A stretch of 16,076 nt of DNA from Candidatus Thorarchaeota archaeon (GTDB lineage Archaea; Asgardarchaeota; Thorarchaeia; Thorarchaeales; Thorarchaeaceae), in assembly GCA_029856425.1 (NCBI GenBank), contig JAHQWZ010000013.1, positions 1 to 16,076 on the forward strand, read 5' to 3'. A model generated the notes under the pieces. The model made no database searches, had not been told where the DNA came from, and saw only the letters and a program-made list of their open reading frames with translations. The stretch's first letter is position 1, and each line of letters begins with the position of its first letter. A program made the translations under genes and the position numbers. This document shows positions 7,520 through 14,457 of this stretch, in pieces.

Positions 7520-9046
7520 CTACTCGCACTCGCGGAATGTTTCGAACTCTGCTTCAGCACTGAACGGATCCTGTATCTGGGTGATGCAGACAAAGCGACC
7601 CTCCCTACTCACATCATCTGTGCCTAAATTCCAGAGAATCCTCAGCTTCTCATCAGTCAAGTGTGCACCATCCTTCGTGTAGTCGCTAGAGTGTTTGATA
7701 AGAGAGGAGGGAAATCGGGCGACTATACTTCCTGACAATGTGAATACAAAGAAGATACCAATCATAGTCCAGCTTCTCCAGGTGTATCCATCAAGTAGTC
7801 CTCCGAAGAAGACCGTCAAGATTAACGCGACACTGAGAATGAAAAGGACGATAGCACCAGTCATCCGGTTCAGCTCTGGCCTTATGTTTCTGGAACCGAG
7901 GAATAGGGAGTGCCAAGGGTTATCCATTAGAAGTTGAACATGCATTCCATTTTTCAGAGCATCTTCTTCTCCCAATTCCGCTCTGGACATCTGATCTGAA
8001 TCATAATGGAAGGCGTCCCATGCGGCGCTCACAAGATTCCATCTGTCGTTCTCCTTCTCTATCCAGACGAAGATAGGCGCGTAGTCCATATGGTGCCCAG
8101 TTGGGCGAATCCTCCAGAATGCCGTACAGACCCCCCAAATCGTAATCATTATCCATAGGATTAATTCATTGAATAAGACAACCCACATCAACGCACCAAG
8201 GAAAATCAAGAGTGTAGTACTTCGAAACCTGAATTTGCTACGTTGCCCCTTTCGGGTTTCAGACACGTGAGGCCAGAGACCGGTAGCAAATAGGGGAAGA
8301 CTGACCAGACCTGTTGCCAAAATGGGAATCCATGATTCGCCGGGTGATAACAAGAACTGAATGACATCCCCCGTCTGAATACTGGCCTCAAAGAGAACCA
8401 TCTCAGTGGTGAAAATGAATGGAACGAGGAAGGTCCATATCAACATCAGAAGTGGCACGAAGACCATCCAGAAGAAACTCACGACCGTATGCTGACGCGT
8501 ATAGACGTATAGATATTGCAGGCAACGCCTGTCTTTTGTTTGGTTCTCCAGCGCACGGGTAAGAACTCCACCCCATGTTCCTCCTCTGCGTTCGGCCCAC
8601 ATGTCAAAACCAAGTAGATCGATATCAGGCGAAAACTCTACTATCTGCGCGCCCTCGTTGAGTGTCAGGTCTTCCACACCTGATGGTCGATTCTTGTTAA
8701 TTGTGGATTCACCATCAACGCCAAGTCTACTTACTGCTTTCGCTAAAGCATCTGTTGGCCAACTGAGCTCCTCCCTTTCTGGAGCTGATGTTTCAGCTGT
8801 GATTTCGTGCTCAATCGGTTCAGCTTGCTCCACCTCCATCGGAAATGGTGCAACAGACATCTCAGAAGACACAATTTTATCTTCAAAAGGAAGCTGTTGA
8901 GTTGGTGGGACAGAAGTCACATGGCCTTCATACCCGAAACGGTCCCTAGCTGAATCTACATGAAGACGACCACATTTCGGACACGTTCTCACCCCTTCAT
9001 CCAATTTTGTGCCACAATTCTTACAAATACGCTCCTCGATTCCCAA
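7520..9046 (-). CDS. polytopic membrane protein with N-terminal zinc ribbon, unknown function
   Basis: A 508-residue protein of no family I recognise. The N-terminus carries a zinc ribbon with CKNC (Cys8, Cys11) and CPKC (Cys22, Cys25). An acidic, low-complexity and probably disordered linker follows to about residue 140. The body has about five to six hydrophobic segments (near 188-212, 238-257, 277-309 which may be two, 396-416 and 426-443). Between the third and fourth lies a soluble stretch rich in Trp and His (near 312-395, including RIRPTGHHMDYAP). The tail from 445 is soluble and acidic. The start is TTG at 9046, with AAGGAGG at 9058-9064 some 11 nt upstream. A nearer ATG at 9057 is out of frame. 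It stands alone, convergent to the synthetases. The zinc ribbon probably faces the cytosol and binds a partner or nucleic acid, but this is inference. Confidence 0.8.
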   Translation of the reverse strand: MGIEERICKNCGTKLDEGVRTCPKCGRLHVDSARDRFGYEGHVTSVPPTQQLPFEDKIVSSEMSVAPFPMEVEQAEPIEHEITAETSAPEREELSWPTDALAKAVSRLGVDGESTINKNRPSGVEDLTLNEGAQIVEFSPDIDLLGFDMWAERRGGTWGGVLTRALENQTKDRRCLQYLYVYTRQHTVVSFFWMVFVPLLMLIWTFLVPFIFTTEMVLFEASIQTGDVIQFLLSPGESWIPILATGLVSLPLFATGLWPHVSETRKGQRSKFRFRSTTLLIFLGALMWVVLFNELILWIMITIWGVCTAFWRIRPTGHHMDYAPIFVWIEKENDRWNLVSAAWDAFHYDSDQMSRAELGEEDALKNGMHVQLLMDNPWHSLFLGSRNIRPELNRMTGAIVLFILSVALILTVFFGGLLDGYTWRSWTMIGIFFVFTLSGSIVARFPSSLIKHSSDYTKDGAHLTDEKLRILWNLGTDDVSREGRFVCITQIQDPFSAEAEFETFRECE

Positions 9047-9462
9047 TCGTCTAACATCCTCCTTCTAACATCAACTAGCATCAAGGTGCTCTAGGAACCC
9101 CCCCTGAGCGCATCCTGTTAGTGCTACAATGGCGTCAATGAATAAAGAATCTCTGGGCTCTGCAAATAGGTGAATAACGACTTAAGATTTTTGACTGTCA
9201 AGCGTAGGAATATGGAATCAAGAAGAAGCAATATAGAGCCTCCTAAGGATTCGTTGAACACCAATTATGGATTCGATGTTGAATTCTGGTTTCTTATATC
9301 TGTAGCCTTCCCTACTTCAATATCAGATGATTCTCGTCCAACTTCGAAGAGGTTTACACGAGAAGCTGGAGTTGGTGGAGAAATCAATGCATTCCTTGTT
9401 CTTATTAGAAGGATTCAACTCTGGATTGAAACAGTGTATTGAATTAGCGTTAGGTGATTTGT
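9047..9462. other. gene-poor intergenic stretch, possible small reading frames
   Basis: 416 bp with no convincing gene. It must hold the promoter of the minus-strand zinc-ribbon gene; CTTTATTC around 9139-9147 on that strand is a weak candidate. It also holds the promoter of the DUF998-like gene at 9463. A TATA-like CTTATATC at 9293-9300 on the plus strand sits about 30 bp before an ATG at 9327, which opens a 69-codon frame running to 9536 and overlapping the DUF998-like gene. A second frame, 9170-9442, starts at GTG. Neither has a recognisable domain. Part of the first (KLELVEKSMHSLF, GLKQCIELALGDLYD) looks helical and protein-like, so a small gene or gene remnant cannot be excluded. Confidence 0.4.
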
Positions 9463-10071
9463 ATGACCTGGAAGAGAATAGGTGCATTATGCGGGATCCT
9501 GAGCGGACTGTTCTTTGTCATCATAACATTTGTTGACATGTTGATTTATCCGGGCGGCTACAACTTCTTATAGAACTACTTCAGTCAGCTCGGTCTTTCA
9601 GTGATAAACACTGTAGACACTCCTCTGAACTGGTTCTTATTCGCTGCAGCAACAACATCTGCCGCAATATTCACAGTTCCATTCTATCTGACCATAAGAA
9701 CCGTATTCACAGAAACAGGAGCACAGAAAGCCCTTAGTGGACTAGGAACGCTTTTGGGACTTGTTGCAGTGCCATGCCTAGCTGGCATTGGAATCTTCGC
9801 AGGTGACCTGTTTCCCTACCAGCATGGCTGGTCGACTCTGATTTTCTTTGTATTGACCGCAATTACAATCGTGATATACTCGGTCGCAATACTCCTGAAA
9901 GGCGATTACCACAATGTGTATTCTCTGGTTGGAGTCATTGTCGCAATCATATGCCTGTTACATATCTACGGCCCAGGATTTGGCACAGCACTAATGCAGA
10001 AGGCCGCAGTCTATGCATTGGTCCTTTGGTCAGCATTTCAGGGATATGAGCTTAGAAAGATGGTCCAATAG
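9463..10071 (+). pseudogene. DUF998-like six-helix membrane protein gene interrupted by in-frame TAG at codon 37
   Basis: The ATG at 9463 has a good ribosome site (AGGTGA, 9452-9457, spacing 5) and opens a frame of 202 codons that is broken only by TAG at 9571-9573. Before the stop there is a clear first membrane helix (residues 6-28) and a loop YPGGYNFL. After it the frame continues with NYFSQLGLS and five more hydrophobic segments (near 56-78, 94-113, 124-146, 152-169, 180-196). The pieces fit one protein: a small six-helix family resembling DUF998, with the loop motif N-Y-x-S-x-L-G and IGIFAGD...H near 108-121. The first in-frame start after the stop (GTG 9601) has no ribosome site. The likeliest cause is a single nonsense change (for example TCG to TAG) or a sequence error, since no frameshift exists. 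Function is unknown. It ends 12 bp from the convergent kinase-like gene. Confidence 0.7.
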
Positions 10072-10083
10072 CGTTGGGCCGAC

Positions 10084-11055
10084 CTATCTTTGAATCTCTC
10101 CGGGAAGAATGTATGCATAGTAGCGCCTGAGCAATTTTCTTCGAATAAACCGGTGTAGCCTCCGCATTCGAAGGTAGAGCTTCCAAGTCGATGCATCATC
10201 CTTGTAGTAGTCTTCCACTTCTTCATAGGTGATAGGGATTATGTTGAGAGCACGGGCTTCGGAAGACAGGAAATCATTGGCGACTTCTATGAGTACTGAC
10301 ACCAGCTCCGGCCGTTGCTCCTTGAAGAAGTTTGCAACAAGGTCAATGATCACCTTTCGGAAGTCGTAGTATCTGTTCACAATGTCATCAAGGTAGAATT
10401 TCTTCAGGATATATCGAACACCTGGTGGAGTCGGTCTAAGGAACAGCTCCACATCTAATTGTTCAACCTCATTCTCTCTAAATAGTGGAGTGCTGGTATC
10501 AAGATACACGAGGTTGACTCCCTCTTGAAGGCTCTCCATAATTGAGGCGGAATCTTTCACAGCCCAGTTGGACACCTGACCATCAATTGCGACCTCGACG
10601 CTCGGTTTCTCCCTTGCATTGAACTCCCACACCTTGAGCAGTTGATGCAGAATGGTCTTGATTAGAGCTTTTATCTCATGCTCAGAAGCAGTTTGGATAA
10701 CCTTGTCACCAATTGATTCTGAAGGCAGCTTCCGCTGGTAGAGATAGAGAACCGATCTGTCATCATCGGTTGTCACAGCAGTTGCACCATATTCAGGCAA
10801 CTCGATTCCAATCTGCTTCAATCGGTCATGGTATCTGAAGTAGACATCTTTGTACTTGTCAATCTGCTCCTGAGTGTCAAACAATGGCATTCGTTTGAAC
10901 GCAATATCCGCTTGCGACTCGTGATGAATCTCAAAGACTGTACTGATCTCTCCATAGCCAAGGACTCTAGCTGGAATGGGTGAATCCTCAGGCCTAGCTG
11001 GGTCCAACTTCTCCTCAAACGCCTTCAAAAGATCCAAGTTAATCTCTATTGTCAT
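10084..11055 (-). CDS. protein kinase-like fold protein, possibly DUF6206 family
   Basis: A 323-residue soluble protein. An N-terminal lobe shows a glycine-bearing turn LGYGEISTVFEI (32-43), then AFKRM with Lys54, resembling the nucleotide loop and lysine of kinase-like folds. DGQVSNWAV (158-166) and YLDTSTPLFR (184-193, Asp186) sit where a catalytic loop and metal-binding Asp would be expected. The C-terminus is helical and very basic (near 297-312). I believe it matches a DUF6206-type family, but this is from memory and the kinase relation is inferred. The ATG at 11055 is preferred over ATG 11064 because the ribosome site GGAGG (11065-11069) directly abuts 11064 but lies 9 nt from 11055. 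Its ribosome site overlaps the stop codon of the aminotransferase, implying that the two work together. Confidence 0.7.
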   Translation of the reverse strand: MTIEINLDLLKAFEEKLDPARPEDSPIPARVLGYGEISTVFEIHHESQADIAFKRMPLFDTQEQIDKYKDVYFRYHDRLKQIGIELPEYGATAVTTDDDRSVLYLYQRKLPSESIGDKVIQTASEHEIKALIKTILHQLLKVWEFNAREKPSVEVAIDGQVSNWAVKDSASIMESLQEGVNLVYLDTSTPLFRENEVEQLDVELFLRPTPPGVRYILKKFYLDDIVNRYYDFRKVIIDLVANFFKEQRPELVSVLIEVANDFLSSEARALNIIPITYEEVEDYYKDDASTWKLYLRMRRLHRFIRRKLLRRYYAYILPGEIQR

Positions 11056-11064
11056 CTCAATCAT

Positions 11065-11071
11065 CCTCCTA
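11065..11071 (-). promoter_or_regulatory. ribosome binding site overlapping a stop codon (translational coupling)
   Basis: TAGGAGG on the minus strand contains both the TAG stop of the aminotransferase (11069-11071) and a strong Shine-Dalgarno sequence for the kinase-like gene. It is 9 nt from the ATG at 11055 and 0 nt from the ATG at 11064, which argues for the former. Terminating ribosomes would sit directly on the initiation site of the next gene. Confidence 0.75.
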
Positions 11072-12352
11072 CATTGCCAGGCTTCTGGCTAGCTCTAGAT
11101 AGTCAGGACGTTGCTTTGCATAAGTGTAGGCATTGTCCATGGCATCGATAATGTATGCAACTTCATCATCTCCAATGATTAGTGGCGGCAAGAGCTGAAG
11201 CACTGAGCGGTCATTGTCAGCATAGACTGCAAATAGTCCACAATTATAGCCTGCAATACTCATCAACGGGCCATACCCTATGTCGCTCATCTTGAGCCCC
11301 ATAAACAGTCCCTTTCGCCGAATTTCAATGAGGATTTCAGAATATCGCTCTCTCAAGACCTCCAGACCAGATGTCAGGTTATTGCTTATCTTATTGACAC
11401 GGCTTAGAAAGCTATCCGCAGCTGTGATCTCAAGTACCTTTGCAGCCACAGGACAACCAATCTCAGCCCCTCCAAATGTCGACACATGGATGAATGGGTG
11501 TTCATTCATGAAAGAATCAAGATCTTCTCTGTAACAGGTGGCTGTAATCGGAAACAGTCCTCCAGAAAGACCCTTTCCAATGGCGAAGATGTCCGGAACA
11601 ACATCATAGTGTTCAAAGCTCCACAATTTGCCAGTCCGACCAAGACCGGTCTGAATCTCATCCAGAATCAGCAGGACATCCTTCTGATCGCATATCTCCC
11701 TGACATGCCTATAGAAGTCCTCTGGAGGGAGTGGCATTCCGAGAGTGGCTGGAATGGTTTCAAAGAGCACTGCAGCGGTCTCATCATCAATAGCCTTTTC
11801 GACGGCATCCGCATCACCAAATGGGACATCCACAAAACCAGGAGCTAATGGTTCAAAGGGCTCCTTGAAGTGGGCGTCCCCAGCGGCAAGGGCTAGTCCG
11901 GTATGTCCGTGGTAGGCGGATGTTGCATAGACTATCTTGTGCTTCCTAGAATGACCTCTGGCTAATTTTATTGAGAAGTCAATGGCCTCGCCTCCTCCTA
12001 CTCCGAATACAGTCCGTGTGATTTCTGAGGGGGTGTGCTCTGCAAGCTTCTTTCCCAGCATCGCACGCTGCTCGCTCATCAGATGGTGGTTGCCAATGTC
12101 CAGCTCCTCTAAAGCTTCTCTCAAGACTTTGAGAATCACTGGATGTCGATGTCCGAGGTTGAAGACTCCACCATTGCAATGACAGTTGATGAGTTTCTTC
12201 TCACCAGTGACATCCCACATCCAAGGCCCCTCGCGCTTCCCTAGGATAAAGTTCAGGTCAACCATGCCATAGAAGTCAGCTTTACCTGACGATACATGTG
12301 CTGCAAAGTCTTTGATAATCTGCTCCTTTGGACTCTCGCCTATAGACACCAT
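11069..12352 (-). CDS. class III PLP-dependent aminotransferase, atypical subgroup
   Basis: A 427-residue fold-type I aminotransferase of the ornithine/4-aminobutyrate class. Seen: GHRHP (68-72), the PLP-phosphate loop as GVGGGEAID (117-125) instead of the usual S-G-S-E-A, YHGHT (147-151), LILDEIQTGLGRTG (228-241, Asp231 contacting the pyridine nitrogen), the Schiff-base Lys260 in AIGKGLSGG, and STFGG (291-295). The usual E-P-x-x-x-x-G-G segment is replaced by FETIPATLGMPLP (197-209). The substrate is therefore unclear, with an amine or omega-amino acid as amino donor. The ATG at 12352 is chosen because GAGTG lies 6 nt upstream. The frame extends to 12499, but that would overlap the end of the previous gene and adds sequence unlike the family. 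It is coupled to the kinase-like gene downstream and preceded by a 70-bp gap. Confidence 0.87.
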   Translation of the reverse strand: MVSIGESPKEQIIKDFAAHVSSGKADFYGMVDLNFILGKREGPWMWDVTGEKKLINCHCNGGVFNLGHRHPVILKVLREALEELDIGNHHLMSEQRAMLGKKLAEHTPSEITRTVFGVGGGEAIDFSIKLARGHSRKHKIVYATSAYHGHTGLALAAGDAHFKEPFEPLAPGFVDVPFGDADAVEKAIDDETAAVLFETIPATLGMPLPPEDFYRHVREICDQKDVLLILDEIQTGLGRTGKLWSFEHYDVVPDIFAIGKGLSGGLFPITATCYREDLDSFMNEHPFIHVSTFGGAEIGCPVAAKVLEITAADSFLSRVNKISNNLTSGLEVLRERYSEILIEIRRKGLFMGLKMSDIGYGPLMSIAGYNCGLFAVYADNDRSVLQLLPPLIIGDDEVAYIIDAMDNAYTYAKQRPDYLELARSLAM

Positions 12353-12422
12353 TTGCATCACTCTGACAGATGGTGTCGAGAGGGATGGTGACGTATTTCT
12401 CTTTCTGTCAACCAGAGTAAGG

Positions 12423-13187
12423 CTAGACTCTCTCAAAGGTCGCTCGGATAGTAGCACCGCAGTAGTTGCAGCTAGCCTCAAGGGGCCCTGTCCAATCAAG
12501 TGTACTCTGTGCTAGCGCTGCACCACAGTTAGGACACACCTTTGGTACACGAACGGTTGTGAGGTCACTCCCATCAGACCTTGTGCGTCCTCGCTGTTCC
12601 TCTGGGATAGCATAGGAGGGCGCGTCCATCGTAAAGGACCTTCGGCGACGATAATACTGCTGAGCGCCAGGACCCCGACCTCTTCTTGCCGCAAACACAC
12701 AGGGAATGATGATGAAGACGAATGGCAGAGTGAATAGCAGAATCATCCAGTTGGCGGAAAGGAAGGACCCAAATCTCGCTCCAACGACATGTCCTTCATC
12801 ATAGACACCAATGTCATAGAAACCAGATGTGTCTCCATAGACCGAGTTCTCCTCGAGCCTGATATAGACGGTCGCAGCTGACGATAAATCAAACTCAATT
12901 GATGGAAAATTGCCTGTACTAAGTCCATTCTCCGCAATGATGTCGGCAAATGAACTGTCAGTGGCAACTACGATTCTAATCTGAAGCCCCCAGAAGGCAT
13001 CTGAGGTTACAATAACTGTCCAATGGCCAGATGTCAGACTAGCAACATATGTTACAGAGTCGCCACCCCAGAGATGCTCATATGTTCTAGCTTCATTTGG
13101 CTCGAGATTTGATTGTGCTGTGACCGGACTGACAAGAACCAGTGCTAGTAGCAAGCATGTGAATAGAAGAACCGGGACCCTACGCAA
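12423..13187 (-). CDS. secreted, membrane-anchored protein with C-terminal zinc ribbon, unknown function
   Basis: A 254-residue protein. It has an N-terminal signal peptide (basic MRR, hydrophobic LLFTCLLLALVLV, likely cleavage after VTA near residue 24). A beta-rich ectodomain of about 120 residues follows (25-145) with T-V-I-V, I-R-I-V-V and V-Y-I-R-L strands, reminiscent of pre-peptidase C-terminal or similar sandwich domains. Next come one transmembrane helix (146-168), an arginine-rich stop-transfer/linker (RRGRG, YYRRRR) and a zinc ribbon with CPNC (Cys218, Cys221) and CNYC (Cys240, Cys243). Topology places the ectodomain outside and the ribbon in the cytosol, suggesting a sensor or assembly anchor. 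The start is TTG at 13187 with GGGAG (13196-13200) 8 nt upstream; an ATG between them is out of frame. It is second of four same-strand genes. I recognise no named family. Confidence 0.8.
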   Translation of the reverse strand: MRRVPVLLFTCLLLALVLVSPVTAQSNLEPNEARTYEHLWGGDSVTYVASLTSGHWTVIVTSDAFWGLQIRIVVATDSSFADIIAENGLSTGNFPSIEFDLSSAATVYIRLEENSVYGDTSGFYDIGVYDEGHVVGARFGSFLSANWMILLFTLPFVFIIIPCVFAARRGRGPGAQQYYRRRRSFTMDAPSYAIPEEQRGRTRSDGSDLTTVRVPKVCPNCGAALAQSTLDWTGPLEASCNYCGATIRATFERV

Positions 13188-13237
13188 CGTTCCATCTCCC
13201 TTGAGTCTGCCTTGAAAGATTCAACCTTTAAGACTTG

Positions 13238-13801
13238 TTAGCCTCTTGTTGATTCCTTATGCCTTCGGCCTAGTTCTACATACATCTCGGCTCCAATCAT
13301 GAAGGCCTCCTTCATCCCCTCAGAAACTTCCTTCACTACTTTGCCGGGAATACCCAGGACCAGGCTATTGTCAGGAATCACCATATTCTCAGTCACTACT
13401 GAACCTGCACCAATTACACAGTCCGCTCCAACTTTGGCACCAGTAAGCACAACAGCACCCATTCCAATTGCTGTGCGATCACCAATTTCACACGCATGAA
13501 TGACACTATTGTGCCCGACGGTCACGTATTCGCCGATTGTTGTAGGATTGAAAGGAGTGACATGAACTGTACAGTTGTCTTGAATAGAGGTGCCCTTCCC
13601 AATCTTCGCCTTGTTGAAGTCCCCTCTAATGACTGCAAACTCCCATATACTGCAGTCCGCAGCAATCTCAACATTGCCAATGACCGACGCGCGTGGAGAA
13701 ACGTAAGCTTTGACATCTACTGATGGTATCATGCCTTCGAATTCGTAGAGTCCCAATCGATGCACCTTAGCGCGGGAGTACATCCGTTTGTCTTTAAGCA
13801 T
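13238..13801 (-). CDS. gamma-carbonic anhydrase-like left-handed beta-helix protein
   Basis: A 187-residue hexapeptide-repeat protein of the gamma carbonic anhydrase / YrdA-PaaY group, expected to be a trimer. The zinc ligands are present: His80 (NCTVH), His97 (TVGHN) and His102 (VIHA), together with Arg59, Asp61 and Gln75 at the positions corresponding to Cam. The acidic proton-shuttle loop of Cam is missing, as in the CamH-type subgroup, so activity as a carbonic anhydrase is possible but unproven. Hexapeptide repeats (I-G-x-x-x) run from about 34 to 153, followed by a C-terminal helix. The ATG at 13801 has no clear ribosome site, so the mRNA may be leaderless. The ATG at 13783 is an alternative. 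It is first in the minus-strand run and divergent from the DUF4184-like gene, 38 bp away. Confidence 0.88.
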   Translation of the reverse strand: MLKDKRMYSRAKVHRLGLYEFEGMIPSVDVKAYVSPRASVIGNVEIAADCSIWEFAVIRGDFNKAKIGKGTSIQDNCTVHVTPFNPTTIGEYVTVGHNSVIHACEIGDRTAIGMGAVVLTGAKVGADCVIGAGSVVTENMVIPDNSLVLGIPGKVVKEVSEGMKEAFMIGAEMYVELGRRHKESTRG

Positions 13802-13839
13802 ATTGAAAAGGCGTAACTGACAGGCGAGGAAGGATACAA

Positions 13840-14457
13840 ATGCCCTTCACCCCACTGCACTATCCCGCCGGATATATTCTCTCCAAGACAGATAAACGGC
13901 TTTCTTTGCCGGGGCTTTTAGTGGGATCGGTTATTCCTGATATTGAAGTGCCTCTCATGTGGATATTCTTCCCGGGGATTTGGGACCATCTGCTTTTTCA
14001 TAGCCTAATTGGCGTATTTACCGTGTGCACTCTGCTTGCAGTGGTAATCACACGGTTCATCTATCCGCCAGTCATCTCTCTCGTCTTTGGAGTAGACCAT
14101 GCGAAATTGGCAGAGGCATGTCGAGTGACTCCCACTATGATAGTTTCCTGCATGTTGGGAGCATTGTTTCATGTATTGGTCGACATACCCATGCACCCAT
14201 TCAATCCAACATTATGGCCCTGGGTGCCCCCCAATGAGATTATAGGCTCAGTAGTCCTCTTCTTTGGAGAGGGTAGTATTCTCGTGGGATTCACCAGAGC
14301 TAATACTCTCTTTTCTGTCATCATGGGGGTATTGGGAGTTCTGATACTTGTTGTGAACATCAACAAGAACCTCTGGGAGGAAATATGGCTTGGATACTCC
14401 ACTCCAAGAGATAATCAAGACCTAACAGGCACGAACCACTCTTCTAACGAGATTTGA
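13840..14457 (+). CDS. DUF4184/YdjM-like membrane protein, putative metal-dependent hydrolase
   Basis: A 205-residue integral membrane protein. The N-terminus MPFTPLHYPAG followed by LPGLLVGSVIPDIE (23-36) is characteristic of DUF4184 and of the broader YdjM-like membrane metal-dependent hydrolase group. Conserved candidate metal ligands are His7, Asp34, His54 (FHSLIG), His111 and Asp115 in ALFHVLVDIPMHP, and His119. Hydrophobic segments lie near 25-45, 54-80, 100-118, 134-152 and 156-174. The substrate is not known for the family; phospholipid hydrolysis has been proposed for relatives. The ATG at 13840 has GAGGAAGGAT upstream (13826-13835). Its last 43 bp overlap the 3' end of the convergent Lrp-type gene. 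A TATA-like TTTAAGCATATT near 13795-13806 could be its promoter. Confidence 0.78.
   Translation: MPFTPLHYPAGYILSKTDKRLSLPGLLVGSVIPDIEVPLMWIFFPGIWDHLLFHSLIGVFTVCTLLAVVITRFIYPPVISLVFGVDHAKLAEACRVTPTMIVSCMLGALFHVLVDIPMHPFNPTLWPWVPPNEIIGSVVLFFGEGSILVGFTRANTLFSVIMGVLGVLILVVNINKNLWEEIWLGYSTPRDNQDLTGTNHSSNEI

Noticed and set aside
9571..9573. TAG read as pyrrolysine in the DUF998-like gene
   Set aside because: TAG is the most frequent stop codon in this window, the position is not a known pyrrolysine site, and no pyl gene is present here. Kept only as a remote alternative.
11486..11848. 120-codon plus-strand frame inside the aminotransferase gene
   Set aside because: It is antisense to the conserved PLP-binding core and has no recognisable protein features.
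12353..12499. N-terminal extension of the aminotransferase to a start at 12499
   Set aside because: It would overlap the 3' end of the upstream zinc-ribbon gene by 77 bp, and the extra residues look like out-of-frame translation of that gene. A ribosome site supports 12352.
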